A DNA stretch of 64,000 bases from an uncultured Rhodospirillales bacterium. Its GTDB lineage: Bacteria; Pseudomonadota; Alphaproteobacteria; ATCC43930; CGMCC-115725. Location of the stretch: positions 620,001-684,000 of the forward strand of contig CAIKMD010000006.1 in assembly GCA_903828515.1 (NCBI GenBank). The letters are read 5' to 3'. The notes below the pieces were generated by a model. That model searched no databases, was not told the DNA's origin, and was given only the letters and a program-made list of their open reading frames with translations. A program made the translations under genes and the position numbers. This document shows positions 17,212-27,246 of the stretch, piece after piece; position 1 is the first letter of the stretch; each line of letters starts with the position of its first letter.

Positions 17212-18303
17212 ATGTTCGGCACGAGGCGGCGCGCGATATTTTCATCTTGCCTGTGGGCGGTTCTCGCGATGTTGGTGCCGGCGGTTCAGGCTGCCGAACC
17301 GAACGCGAGACTGAAAGAGATCATCGATGCCGCCAAGCAGGAAGGGCAGCTTTCGATCGTCGTCGGCGAGGGCACGATCGGCGGCTCGAACTCGGGTTTG
17401 GCCCAGGCCTTCAATAAATATTACGGGCTCAACCTCGACGTCCGGTTCACGCCGGGCCCGCCGATGCCGAACGTGGGGGCGACCATCGTTCAGCAGTTTC
17501 AAGCGCACAAGCCGGCGGTCACCGACGTGTTCATCGGCTATGCCAATCACATGATGACCGTGATCGACGCGAACGCGGTCGAAAAGCCGGACTGGAAAAC
17601 CTGGGCGCCGAATCTCCAGCAGGCCAATCTGGTTTCATCCGAAGGCGCCGCCGTATTGGTTCAGAGCAGCACGCCCGGCATCGCCTACAACACCAACGCG
17701 CTGCAGGGCAACGACATCCCGCGCAGCTTCCACGACATGTTGAACCCGAAGCTCAAGGGGCATATCGCGACGACGCCGTACGCGTCGTCCTTCGACCGGC
17801 TTGCCACCGACGACATGTGGGGCAAGGAGAAGACACTCGAATTCGCGCGCCAGCTCTCGGATCAGGTCGGCGGCCTGATCCGCTGCAACGAGCTCGACCG
17901 GATCGCGAGCGGCGAGTTCGACGCGTTCGGCCTGACCTGCAGCCAGAACGACGCGGTCGCCTCGCGGGGCAAGGGCGCGCCCGTCGGCTTCACGCTGGCA
18001 AGCGACGCGGCGATCGTGATGTATCTCTACGAGGCGATTCCCGCGACCTCGGCCCATCCCAACGCAGCCAAACTCTGGATCAATTTCATGTCGTCGAAAG
18101 AGGCGCAAAAACTGCTCTTCGACGTTGCCTATGCCGATCTGCATCTGATCGAGGGATCGCGCACGGCCAAGAGCATCAGCGATCTCGAAGCCAAGGGCGC
18201 GAAATTTCTCATCGTCGATACCGATTTCTATCGCCATCACGATGCGAAAGAGGTGGATGACGTCCTGACCAAGGTGCAGGCGATTTTCCGGGGCAACAAA
18301 TAG
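17212..18303 (+). CDS. Extracellular solute-binding protein, family 1/iron-type fold (module A)
   Basis: This 363-residue periplasmic binding protein belongs to the FbpA/PotD/PhnS-like group. A signal peptide is visible (RRRAIFSSCLWAVLAMLVPAVQA, cut before AEPNARLKE). The start at 17212 is fixed by GGGAGGAACGACG; an upstream in-frame ATG lacks this. ARLKEIIDAAKQEGQLSIVVGEG and HPNAAKLWINFMSSKEAQKLL are family hallmarks. The Tyr-Tyr pair used for ferric iron by FbpA is not evident, so iron is unlikely to be the ligand. It is clearly homologous to the protein at 39350-40462. It should partner the permease at 14274, with a catabolic substrate (inference). Confidence 0.9.
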   Translation: MFGTRRRAIFSSCLWAVLAMLVPAVQAAEPNARLKEIIDAAKQEGQLSIVVGEGTIGGSNSGLAQAFNKYYGLNLDVRFTPGPPMPNVGATIVQQFQAHKPAVTDVFIGYANHMMTVIDANAVEKPDWKTWAPNLQQANLVSSEGAAVLVQSSTPGIAYNTNALQGNDIPRSFHDMLNPKLKGHIATTPYASSFDRLATDDMWGKEKTLEFARQLSDQVGGLIRCNELDRIASGEFDAFGLTCSQNDAVASRGKGAPVGFTLASDAAIVMYLYEAIPATSAHPNAAKLWINFMSSKEAQKLLFDVAYADLHLIEGSRTAKSISDLEAKGAKFLIVDTDFYRHHDAKEVDDVLTKVQAIFRGNK

Positions 18304-18334
18304 CGTCCGGTACGTCGGCGATCGAAAGCGAGCA

Positions 18335-19510
18335 ATGACCATGATGGATCAACACGGAACGGCACCCGCCATATTCGGACCCAAGGATTTCGTACATACC
18401 GGGCCCGACACCATCATGGGCCGCTACATGCGGCTGTTCTGGCATCCGGTCTATGTCGGGCGCGACCTGAAGGCCGGGCGCGCGGCCCCCTTACGCATCA
18501 TGAACGAGGATTACACGCTCTATCGCGGTCAGAACGGTGTCGCGCAAATTCTGGCGCCGCGCTGCGCCCATCGCTGCACGCAATTGTCGACCGGTTGGGT
18601 CGAGGGCGGATCGATCCGGTGTTTCTATCACGGCTGGAAATACGACGCGTCGGGCCAGTGTACCGAAGCGCCGGCCGAACGCGCGGGCTTCGCCGACAAC
18701 GTCCGCATCCGCTCCTATCCGACGCAGGAATATCTCGGCCTGATCTTCGCCTATCTCGGCGAAGGCGAGGCACCGCCGTTGCCGCGCTATCCGGTCTTCG
18801 ACAAGCCGGGCGTGTTGAGCGCGAGCAGTTATCTGCGCGACTGCAATTGCTACAACAATCTCGAAAGCAACATGGACTCGCTGCACACATCGTTCGTGCA
18901 CCGGTCCTCGGCCTTCACCACAGCGGGCCTCAACTGGGCGCTGCCGGAAATCTCGGGCGAGGAAACCGGCTACGGCATCGTCAAGCACGGGACCCGGCCC
19001 GACGGGCAGGACCGGCGTTCGCCCTTCTTCTGGCCCAACGCGCTCTATATCCGCTCGTCGCCCGAGGAAGGCGATCCCGACGTCTGGGCTGACCATATCG
19101 GCTGGCGCGTCCCGATCGACGACGAACACCATGTGAGTTTCACCGTCAATCACGTGGCGCTCTTTGGCGACGATGCCGAGCGCTATCGCGAACGGCAGCG
19201 TCAGCGCCGGGCGCGGCGCGAAGGCTTGAGCGATCCGCGGGCGGAGGGCCAAGCGGTCCTGCGCGGCGAGATTCAAATCGACGATCTCAAGGACCGCCCG
19301 GACATCGTGAACATTCAGGACTACGTGGCCCAGGTCGGCCAGGGTGTGATCGCCGATTTCGACCACGAGCGGCTCGGGCGATCCGACGTGCTGGTCGCGC
19401 TGTTCCGGCGCATCCTTGCGCGCGAACTGCAGGCTTTCGCCGAAGGCCGGCCGCTCAAAAAATGGGACACGTCGGAAGAGGCGTCAGCGAGTACAGGCGT
19501 CAAGAACTAG
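18335..19510 (+). CDS. Single-component-type Rieske oxygenase (module A, second)
   Basis: This 391-residue paralogue of the preceding Rieske oxygenase has Cys77, His79, Cys96 and His99 for the cluster (CAHRCTQLSTGWVEG, CFYHGW). The iron site is ESNMDSLHTSFVH, giving Asp181, His184 and His189; the Asn of the usual N-x2-D bridge is replaced by Ser178. ATGs at 18335, 18341 and 18344 compete as starts. It lies 31 bases after the binding-protein gene. Its 3' end overlaps the convergent luciferase-type gene by four bases. Two different Rieske enzymes in one transport operon suggest successive oxidations or two related substrates. Confidence 0.91.
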   Translation: MTMMDQHGTAPAIFGPKDFVHTGPDTIMGRYMRLFWHPVYVGRDLKAGRAAPLRIMNEDYTLYRGQNGVAQILAPRCAHRCTQLSTGWVEGGSIRCFYHGWKYDASGQCTEAPAERAGFADNVRIRSYPTQEYLGLIFAYLGEGEAPPLPRYPVFDKPGVLSASSYLRDCNCYNNLESNMDSLHTSFVHRSSAFTTAGLNWALPEISGEETGYGIVKHGTRPDGQDRRSPFFWPNALYIRSSPEEGDPDVWADHIGWRVPIDDEHHVSFTVNHVALFGDDAERYRERQRQRRARREGLSDPRAEGQAVLRGEIQIDDLKDRPDIVNIQDYVAQVGQGVIADFDHERLGRSDVLVALFRRILARELQAFAEGRPLKKWDTSEEASASTGVKN

Positions 19511-20556
19511 GCGAAAGCGGGCGCCACCTCGGCCATGAAGCGCGCCATCTCGTCGCGCACTTGGCCGTGCGGTTTGAGGCCAACGCCGAAATAGAGAATG
19601 ATCTCGTCGAAGCCGATTTCTTCCATCGTCTTCAAGGTTTCGGTGATGCGCGCGGCATTGCCGAGCAGGATCGAGCGGTGATCGAGATCCTCGGGCTTGG
19701 TCGCCCGCATCTTGTCCTTGAAGTCGTGATAATAGTCATAGCTCTTCGGCGCCGTGTTGCGGTCGCCGGGCGAGACCGCGCCGCCGCATTCGCGGGCATA
19801 GCGCATCTGGCGTTCGCGCGCGGCGCGTTCCTGCTCCGGCGTGTCGGCGAAATGAATGAAATAGCTCGACACCAGCCGCCCCGGTTTCACGCCGTTGCGC
19901 GCGCAGGCCTCCTTGTAATAGCACACGCCCTCGGCGACGCCGCCCAGCGTGATCTGGGCGGCAAAAGCGGCGAAGACCAGACCGAAGCCGTAGCGCGCGG
20001 CAACCTCGATGGTCGGGCGCGAGAACGAGGCAATGTGAATCGGGATCGGGCACTGGATCGGCTGCGGCGTGATCGCGACGTTCTCGAACTGGTAATATTT
20101 GCCCTGATGCGAGATCGGCTTGTCGCTCGTCCATAGGCGATTGATGACGTCGAGTCCTTCGGCAAAGGCGGCGGCGTTGTCCTCGAACGGGGCCTTGAAC
20201 GGCAGGTATTCGGCGGCGTCGTAGCCGCGGCCGGTGGCGAAATCGACCCGTCCGCCGCTCAACAGATCGAGCGTCGCCCATTGCTCGGCGACGCGGATCG
20301 GATGATGGATGGGCAGGACGGTGACCGCCGGGGCGAGGCGGATTTTCTTGGTTTGCCCCGCGATATAGGCCAGCGCGAGATCGGGACAGGAATTGACGCC
20401 CAGCGAGTTGAAATGATGCTCGCCGATCCACGCCGAGTTGTACCCGAGCGCGTCGGCATAGATCGCCTCGTCGACCAGATCCATGACGCATTGGTTCGGC
20501 GAACGGGGGTTATTGAGATAGTGATTGTCGCTGAGTGTGAAATACCCGAATTTCAT
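19507..20556 (-). CDS. Luciferase-like (LLM) flavin monooxygenase
   Basis: This 349-residue TIM-barrel LLM protein is related to bacterial luciferase/alkanal monooxygenases. The start MKFGYFTLSDNHY at 20556 is the usual first strand; the upstream extension is unrelated. WIGEHHFNSLGV is the luciferase-type active-site loop containing the conserved His pair. HHPIRVAEQWATLDLLSGGRVDFATGRG is the family signature. It is monocistronic on the minus strand, divergent from the UbiD gene, and convergent with a Rieske gene. It needs reduced flavin from a reductase not seen here. Substrate unknown. Confidence 0.9.
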   Translation of the reverse strand: MKFGYFTLSDNHYLNNPRSPNQCVMDLVDEAIYADALGYNSAWIGEHHFNSLGVNSCPDLALAYIAGQTKKIRLAPAVTVLPIHHPIRVAEQWATLDLLSGGRVDFATGRGYDAAEYLPFKAPFEDNAAAFAEGLDVINRLWTSDKPISHQGKYYQFENVAITPQPIQCPIPIHIASFSRPTIEVAARYGFGLVFAAFAAQITLGGVAEGVCYYKEACARNGVKPGRLVSSYFIHFADTPEQERAARERQMRYARECGGAVSPGDRNTAPKSYDYYHDFKDKMRATKPEDLDHRSILLGNAARITETLKTMEEIGFDEIILYFGVGLKPHGQVRDEMARFMAEVAPAFA

Positions 20557-20756
20557 CGCGCTTCCCCTTGGTGCCGGTTTGGACGCCGGCCTGCGAGAGA
20601 CAGTGAAAGAAGCCCGGTTTGTTGCCAAGGGAAAAAGGGCGTCGTCGGACAGGGCCCGCTTTTCAGGCGCGGAATCGCTGCTAAACTGCCCCCAATGTTT
20701 GCCGCCGTGTCTGAGTGACCGGCGGCGTTGGGCGGAAATTTCCGGAGGATGAAGAC

Positions 20757-22364
20757 ATGAGCGCGGATGGTTCAGCGAAAAAGATCGATACCGAGAAATT
20801 TCGTATCCGCCGGTTCGTCGATCGGTTGACCGAGATGGGCGAGGTCGAGGTTCACGACGAACCGGTGCCGCTCACGGGCCTCGCGCCGATCATCGAGGGC
20901 ACCGACAAGGCGGTTCTCTTCAAGAAGGCCGGACCCGATCAGGTCGAACTGGTCGCCAAGACCGCCGGCAGCCGCAAGCGTCTTGCCGCCGCCTTCGATA
21001 CCACCGAAGACAAACTCTATGACGAATATTTCCGCCGCCTGGCGACGCCGCAATCGGTGGTCGAACTGCCGTCGCGCGATGCACCCGTGCACCAGCTCAC
21101 TTTCACCGGCGACCAGGTCGATCTTACCAAGCTGCCGTTCCATCCGCATCATGCGTTCGATGGAAGCTGCTACATGAGCTCGGCGATCGACTACACGATC
21201 GATCCGGCGACGGGTCGCCGCAATGTCGGTTGCCGCCGTCTGAGCCTGCGCAACAAGCACGAGACCGGCACCAACATCACCGCGCCGTCCGATCTGAAGC
21301 GCATCTATCAGGCCTGCGTCGCGCGCGGCGAAAAACTGCCGGTGACCTTCACGGTCGGCGGGCATCCGCTCGATTTCGTCGGCGCCACCGCGCGTCACCC
21401 GAATGATGAGCTGGCGGTGGTCGCGGCCTTCCGCGGCGAAACCATGCCGGTGGTCAAAAGCCTGACCAACGACATTTTGGTTCCGGCCGACGCCGAAATC
21501 ACCCTCGAGGGTTATTTCGACGAGCGCGGCTATGTCGAGCCCGAAGGCCCGTTCGGCGAATACATGGGTTATTACGGCGCCATTCACATGGACCCGGTGT
21601 TCCATTGCACGGCGGTGACGATGCGCCGCGATGCACTCCATCACACGCTGCTGCACGGCTCGGCCTTCGTCCTCGACCAGACCGACAGCGCGAACATCAC
21701 GGCGATGCGCACCGAAGCCGAAGCCATGCGGATCCTCGCGGCGTCGGGCCGTCAGCCGGTCGACGCCTATATGCGCGCGGTCGCGGGCGGCTCGAACACG
21801 CTGCGCGTCTCGATCAAGCAGCGCACGCCGGGCGAAGCCCGCGCGGCGGTCCACTCGCTGTTCGGCGCGATCATGCGTTTGAAGCACATCTATGTCTTCG
21901 ATGCGGACATCGACATTCGCAACGATCGCCACGTCGATTGGGCGATGGGCACGCGGTTCCAGGCCGACGAAGACATGGTCGTCCTCCAGGGCATGATGGG
22001 CATGACGATGGACCCGTCGCTCAACGGCCGCCGCACCGGCGCGAAGGCCGGGTTCGATTGCACCCGTCCGATCGGCCGCGACAGCGAGATTCCGCTGACG
22101 CGCAGCGAAGCGAAAGTCTTCAAGGGCCCGGCGCGATTCCAGACGGTGGAACAGACGCTCAGCGCGGGGCCGCGCTTTTGGGCCGATATCGTGGAATTGG
22201 TCGGCAGCGACGATGGTCGCGAAGTGGCCTGCGCGCTCGACAAACTGCGTGACGAGGGCAAACTCGGCCGCGATCGCGACGGCCGCTATCACCTCAGCGC
22301 GTCGAAGCCCGGCGTGACCGGCATCGTCGGCGATCTCTATCACGATCCGAACGACGGGACCTGA
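20757..22364 (+). CDS. UbiD-family decarboxylase (prenylated-FMN dependent)
   Basis: This 535-residue protein belongs to the UbiD family, which reversibly decarboxylates unsaturated or aromatic acids using prenyl-FMN and a metal. NVGCRRLSLRNK (156-167) is the cofactor/metal loop and EPEGPFGEYMGYYG (261-274) holds the catalytic Glu-Arg network region. Start 20757 follows TCCGGAGGATGAAGAC; an earlier in-frame ATG overlaps this ribosome site and is rejected. No UbiX prenyltransferase is in the window. Family members act on protocatechuate, vanillate, phthaloyl-CoA and others, so an aromatic acid is likely. A strong hairpin follows the stop. Confidence 0.92.
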   Translation: MSADGSAKKIDTEKFRIRRFVDRLTEMGEVEVHDEPVPLTGLAPIIEGTDKAVLFKKAGPDQVELVAKTAGSRKRLAAAFDTTEDKLYDEYFRRLATPQSVVELPSRDAPVHQLTFTGDQVDLTKLPFHPHHAFDGSCYMSSAIDYTIDPATGRRNVGCRRLSLRNKHETGTNITAPSDLKRIYQACVARGEKLPVTFTVGGHPLDFVGATARHPNDELAVVAAFRGETMPVVKSLTNDILVPADAEITLEGYFDERGYVEPEGPFGEYMGYYGAIHMDPVFHCTAVTMRRDALHHTLLHGSAFVLDQTDSANITAMRTEAEAMRILAASGRQPVDAYMRAVAGGSNTLRVSIKQRTPGEARAAVHSLFGAIMRLKHIYVFDADIDIRNDRHVDWAMGTRFQADEDMVVLQGMMGMTMDPSLNGRRTGAKAGFDCTRPIGRDSEIPLTRSEAKVFKGPARFQTVEQTLSAGPRFWADIVELVGSDDGREVACALDKLRDEGKLGRDRDGRYHLSASKPGVTGIVGDLYHDPNDGT

Positions 22365-22371
22365 CGTTTCC

Positions 22372-22400
22372 GAGGGGCGGTGCCCGGCGCACCGCCCCTC
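22372..22400 (+). terminator. Strong hairpin after the UbiD gene
   Basis: GAGGGGCGGTGC (22372-22383) and GCACCGCCCCTC (22389-22400) form a perfect 12-base-pair GC-rich stem with a five-base loop, starting eight bases after the stop codon. No T-tract follows, so it may act as an RNA 3'-end stabiliser or a Rho-assisted terminator rather than a classical intrinsic terminator. Confidence 0.6.
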
Positions 22401-22479
22401 ACGGAACTAAGCCATCCGATCTGCGTTGATCCGACATGGTGCTTCACCGACGAAGCGCCTCGGATCAATGGAGAATCTT

Positions 22480-22695
22480 ATGGACGCGAAACGCATCGTC
22501 GTGATTGCCGCCAGCCTCTGCGCGCTCAGCGGTTGCTATTCGGCGCCCTACAGCCCCGACACCGGCTACATGCAGGCCCCGCGCGCCACGACGACCACGA
22601 CGACAACGGAGCGGACGACCACGACCCAGCCGGCCTTTCTCGATCCGGCGGGCACGACGACCACGACCACCACGGTTCGCCAGACCGCGCCTTAA
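22480..22695 (+). CDS. Small threonine-rich lipoprotein
   Basis: This 71-residue hypothetical protein has a lipoprotein signal: MDAKRIVVIAASLCALSGC, with lipobox LSGC and Cys19 as the lipidation site. The mature part carries two runs of seven threonines and one of four, separated by short Pro/Arg/Gln stretches. GGAGAATCTT precedes the ATG at 22480. It would be anchored in the outer or inner membrane. Low-complexity Thr-rich lipoproteins of this type are of unknown function. It stands alone between the UbiD hairpin and groESL. Confidence 0.7.
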   Translation: MDAKRIVVIAASLCALSGCYSAPYSPDTGYMQAPRATTTTTTTERTTTTQPAFLDPAGTTTTTTTVRQTAP

Positions 22696-22767
22696 AACGC
22701 TTCGATTTCGAACGACTGATCCGGGTCGATCCGCCGCGCGCCTGCGCGGCGGTTGCGGCGCCAATTC

Positions 22768-22784
22768 CGGCGGTTTTACCGCCG
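22768..22784 (+). other. Short hairpin between lipoprotein and groES genes
   Basis: CGGCGGTTTTACCGCCG forms a perfect seven-base-pair stem with a TTT loop. There is no T-run after it. It could end the lipoprotein transcript or isolate it from the groESL promoter. Confidence 0.35.
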
Positions 22785-22800
22785 TTGGCGCCGAATTGCT

Positions 22801-22806
22801 TTGACA
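22801..22806 (+). promoter_or_regulatory. Candidate -35 box of groESL
   Basis: TTGACA is an exact -35 consensus 27 bases before the CIRCE-like element and 98 bases before the groES start. The -10 box is not clear by eye: the bases 17-19 downstream (CAGTGGACT) match poorly. The spacing to CIRCE fits HrcA repression by occlusion of RNA polymerase. Confidence 0.35.
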
Positions 22807-22832
22807 TCGGGCCGTGCCGGGGCCAGTGGACT

Positions 22833-22859
22833 TTGGCAATCATCATCGCTGACTGCCAA
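22833..22859. promoter_or_regulatory. CIRCE-like operator upstream of groES
   Basis: TTGGCAATC - nine bases - GACTGCCAA has the exact 9-N9-9 layout of CIRCE (TTAGCACTC-N9-GAGTGCTAA), the HrcA heat-shock operator. Each arm differs from consensus at two positions (A3 to G and C7 to A on the left, the mirror A3 to G and C7 to G on the right), and the arms pair with each other at eight of nine positions. It lies 44 bases before the groES ATG, as expected. hrcA is not in the window. Confidence 0.75.
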
Positions 22860-22903
22860 GCGCGTCCCGCGCACCCGTTTTCCTTTGTTTGAAAGGCCCA
22901 TTC

Positions 22904-24872
<1,969 letters not shown>

Positions 24873-24901
24873 CCACCCCACTTTCGCTCGAAAAAACGAT
24901 G

Positions 24902-24945
24902 CTCCCTGCTTGCCCTCCAGTTCGGAGGGTGGGTGGGGAGTTTTT
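24902..24945 (+). terminator. Intrinsic terminator after groEL
   Basis: CCCTCC-AGTTC-GGAGGG forms the inner stem and CTCCC/GGGAG the outer stem, immediately followed by TTTTT. It begins 30 bases after the groEL stop and should end the groESL transcript. Confidence 0.85.
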
Positions 24946-25018
24946 GTATCGGGCTTGGGACGGCCGCACTTGACGCGGTCGCGGCAGAATTCGACGATGG
25001 CAGCCGGAGTGTGATCCC

Positions 25019-25915
25019 ATGACGACGATTGCGGTAGCCGGCGCGACGGGAAATATGGGCGGGCGCATCGTTGCCGCGCTGACCGGGCGCGGCGCCCAAG
25101 TGCGCGCGCTGGTCCGCGCCGGCGCGGCCGGCGACAAGATCGCCAAACTCGAACAACAGGGCGTAGAAGTCGCGCGGGTCGACATGGCCGACCCGTCCGC
25201 GCTGGCGGCGGCCTGTGCCGGCGCATCCTGCGTGGTCTCGGCGCTGCTGGGCTTGCGCGATGTGATCGTCGATGCGCAGTCGGTGCTCGTCGATGCGGCG
25301 GCTTCGGCCGGCGTGCCGCGCTTCATTCCCTCCGACTATTCGATCGACTTCACCAAACTTGCCGGCGGCGGGAACCGCAATCTCGACTGGCACAGCGAGT
25401 TTCGCGAACACCTCGTGAAGACGCCGATCGCGTCGACCTCGATCCTCACCGGCATGTTCGCCGACCTGCTCCTCTACGGCACGCCGCTGCTCGATCGTAA
25501 AGCCAAGCGCGTCAGCTATTGGGGCGATGCTGACCAGCGCATGGACTTCACGACGATGGCCGACACGGCGAAATTCACCGCCGCTGCCGCGCTCGATCCC
25601 TCGACGCCGGCGATCCTCTGCGCCGTCGGCGACCGGATCACCGCGCGCGAACTGGCCGGCGTCGCCGGCGACGTCGACAAGACGCAATACGAACTCGTCC
25701 GCGCCGGCACGGTCGACGACCTGACGACCCTTATCAAAACTGTGCGGGATGCCTCGCCCGAGACCGAAAAGGAAAATTTCCCGCGCTGGCAGGGGATGCA
25801 GTATTCGCGCGACATGTTTGATGGCCGCGCGTTGCTCGAGCCGCTCGCCAACGATCGCTATCCCGATCTGAAGTGGACGAGCATTCGCGCGCTTCTTTCG
25901 GCGCCCCGGCGCTAG
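25019..25915 (+). CDS. NmrA-like NAD(P)-binding protein
   Basis: This 298-residue atypical short-chain dehydrogenase-fold protein belongs to the NmrA/isoflavone reductase-like group. The dinucleotide-binding motif is VAGATGNMGGRIVAAL (residues 6-21, G-x-x-G-x-x-G). FIPSDYSIDFTKL in the middle matches the F-x-P-S-E/D-(Y/F) element of the family. NmrA-like proteins act either as reductases or as redox-sensing regulators; nothing here decides between them. The gene is monocistronic after the groEL terminator and converges on the glutamate dehydrogenase gene, nine bases apart. Confidence 0.8.
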   Translation: MTTIAVAGATGNMGGRIVAALTGRGAQVRALVRAGAAGDKIAKLEQQGVEVARVDMADPSALAAACAGASCVVSALLGLRDVIVDAQSVLVDAAASAGVPRFIPSDYSIDFTKLAGGGNRNLDWHSEFREHLVKTPIASTSILTGMFADLLLYGTPLLDRKAKRVSYWGDADQRMDFTTMADTAKFTAAAALDPSTPAILCAVGDRITARELAGVAGDVDKTQYELVRAGTVDDLTTLIKTVRDASPETEKENFPRWQGMQYSRDMFDGRALLEPLANDRYPDLKWTSIRALLSAPRR

Positions 25916-25924
25916 GGCGCGCGC

Positions 25925-27187
25925 TTACGGGAACAGCCCGCGAAGCTGTTTGCCGGCGCGCACTTTGCCGACGCCGATCGCCATCGCGGCATTGCGGTTC
26001 GAGATTCCATCCGCCGCCGCGCGTTCGGCAACCTGGGTGAAGGCCATATCGAGCAGTTTTTCGAGCTTCGCGTTGACCTCGGTCTCGGTCCAGAAGAGTT
26101 GCTGTAGATCCTGCACCCATTCGAAATACGAGACGATCACGCCGCCTGAATTGCACAGGATGTCGGGAATGACGAAAATCTCATCGCGGCGCTGATCGAG
26201 GATCGTGTCGGCTTCCGGTGTGGTCGGCCCGTTGGCGCCCTCGGCCAGGATGCGGCATTGCAGCCGGCCGGCATTCCGTTCGGTAATCACCTGCTCGACC
26301 GCGGCGGGAACCAGCACGTCGCATGTCTGGATCAAGAGGTCGTTGGGGTCGATGGCCGATTCTTTCGACCAGCCGGCGAGGACGCGGTGCGCGGCGACAT
26401 AGGCTTCGATCTCGTCGAGCGGCAATCCGGCGGGATCGTAAAACGCGGCGGTGTGGTCGCTGAGGCCGGTGATCGTCATGCCATAGCGCCGTGCCAGCGT
26501 AATCGCGCTGATGCTGCCGACATTGCCGAAGCCCTGCACGATGGCGCTTGAGCGGCCGAGATCGAGTTTCAGCTTTTCCGCCGCGCGCGCGACCAGAAAG
26601 GCGATGCCGCGTCCGGTCGCCTCGCGCCGTCCCAATGTTCCGCCGACCGCGATCGGCTTTCCGGTGACGATTTCGCTGACGGCATGACCTTGATGCATGG
26701 AATACGTGTCCATGAACCAGGCCATGACCTGCTCGTTGGTGCCCATGTCCGGCGCCATGATGTCGGTGTGTGGGCCGACGAACGGAATCATTTCCTGCAT
26801 GTAACGGCGGGAGACGGCTTCCAGTTCGCGCATCGACAGGCTGTAGGGGTTGCAGGCGACGCCGCCCTTGGCGCCGCCATAGGGCAGGCCGGCCAGCGCG
26901 CATTTCCAGCTCATCCAGATGGCCAGCGCGCCGACTTCGCCGATATTGAGGTTCTCGGCAAAGCGGGTGCCGCCCTTGGTCGGGCCGAGGGTCAGGTGAT
27001 GTTGAACCCGATAGCCTTCGAAGACCCGCGTGCGGCCGTCATCGGTATGGATCGGGATGGTGACGGTAATCGCGCGCTTGGGGTACAGCAGGCGGTCGCG
27101 TTCGTCTTCGGGGATCTGGAGATGATCGGCGACGACGCTGAATTGTCGCTTCGCCATCTCGAAAACCGGTCCGGTGTAAATCGTCAT
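25925..27187 (-). CDS. gdhA: Glutamate dehydrogenase (Glu/Leu/Phe/Val dehydrogenase family)
   Basis: This 420-residue protein is of the hexameric glutamate dehydrogenase size. The substrate-binding lysines sit in LGPTKGGTRF and WMSWKCALAGLPYGGAKGG. The Rossmann fingerprint is VQGFGNVGSISA, and GGTLGRREATGRG is the family hinge motif. NSGGVIVSYFEWVQ is the conserved C-terminal domain signature. The enzyme interconverts glutamate and 2-oxoglutarate with ammonia, most likely in the catabolic direction with NAD. It lies 59 bases downstream of the ThDP enzyme on the minus strand. An amino acid other than glutamate cannot be excluded. Confidence 0.9.
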   Translation of the reverse strand: MTIYTGPVFEMAKRQFSVVADHLQIPEDERDRLLYPKRAITVTIPIHTDDGRTRVFEGYRVQHHLTLGPTKGGTRFAENLNIGEVGALAIWMSWKCALAGLPYGGAKGGVACNPYSLSMRELEAVSRRYMQEMIPFVGPHTDIMAPDMGTNEQVMAWFMDTYSMHQGHAVSEIVTGKPIAVGGTLGRREATGRGIAFLVARAAEKLKLDLGRSSAIVQGFGNVGSISAITLARRYGMTITGLSDHTAAFYDPAGLPLDEIEAYVAAHRVLAGWSKESAIDPNDLLIQTCDVLVPAAVEQVITERNAGRLQCRILAEGANGPTTPEADTILDQRRDEIFVIPDILCNSGGVIVSYFEWVQDLQQLFWTETEVNAKLEKLLDMAFTQVAERAAADGISNRNAAMAIGVGKVRAGKQLRGLFP

Positions 27188-27246
27188 CGCGGGGTTCCTC
27201 GTCGCGCGGTGTCCGCTCCGATCGCGGCAACGCGCTCGCGGACAGT

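Noticed and set aside
14181-17222. A 1013-codon open frame on the minus strand opposite module A permease and Rieske genes
   Set aside because: It is the antisense shadow of two well-supported plus-strand genes; its translation is low-complexity, charged and rich in Arg/Asp/His/Gln, as expected in high-GC antisense frames.
17212-18303. Ferric iron transport as the role of the module A/B binding proteins and permeases
   Set aside because: The fold resembles iron-type systems, but no Tyr-Tyr iron site was seen and both systems are linked to Rieske oxygenases, so an organic ligand is more likely.
20772-22343. A 523-codon minus-strand frame opposite the UbiD gene
   Set aside because: Antisense shadow; the plus-strand UbiD motifs are unambiguous.
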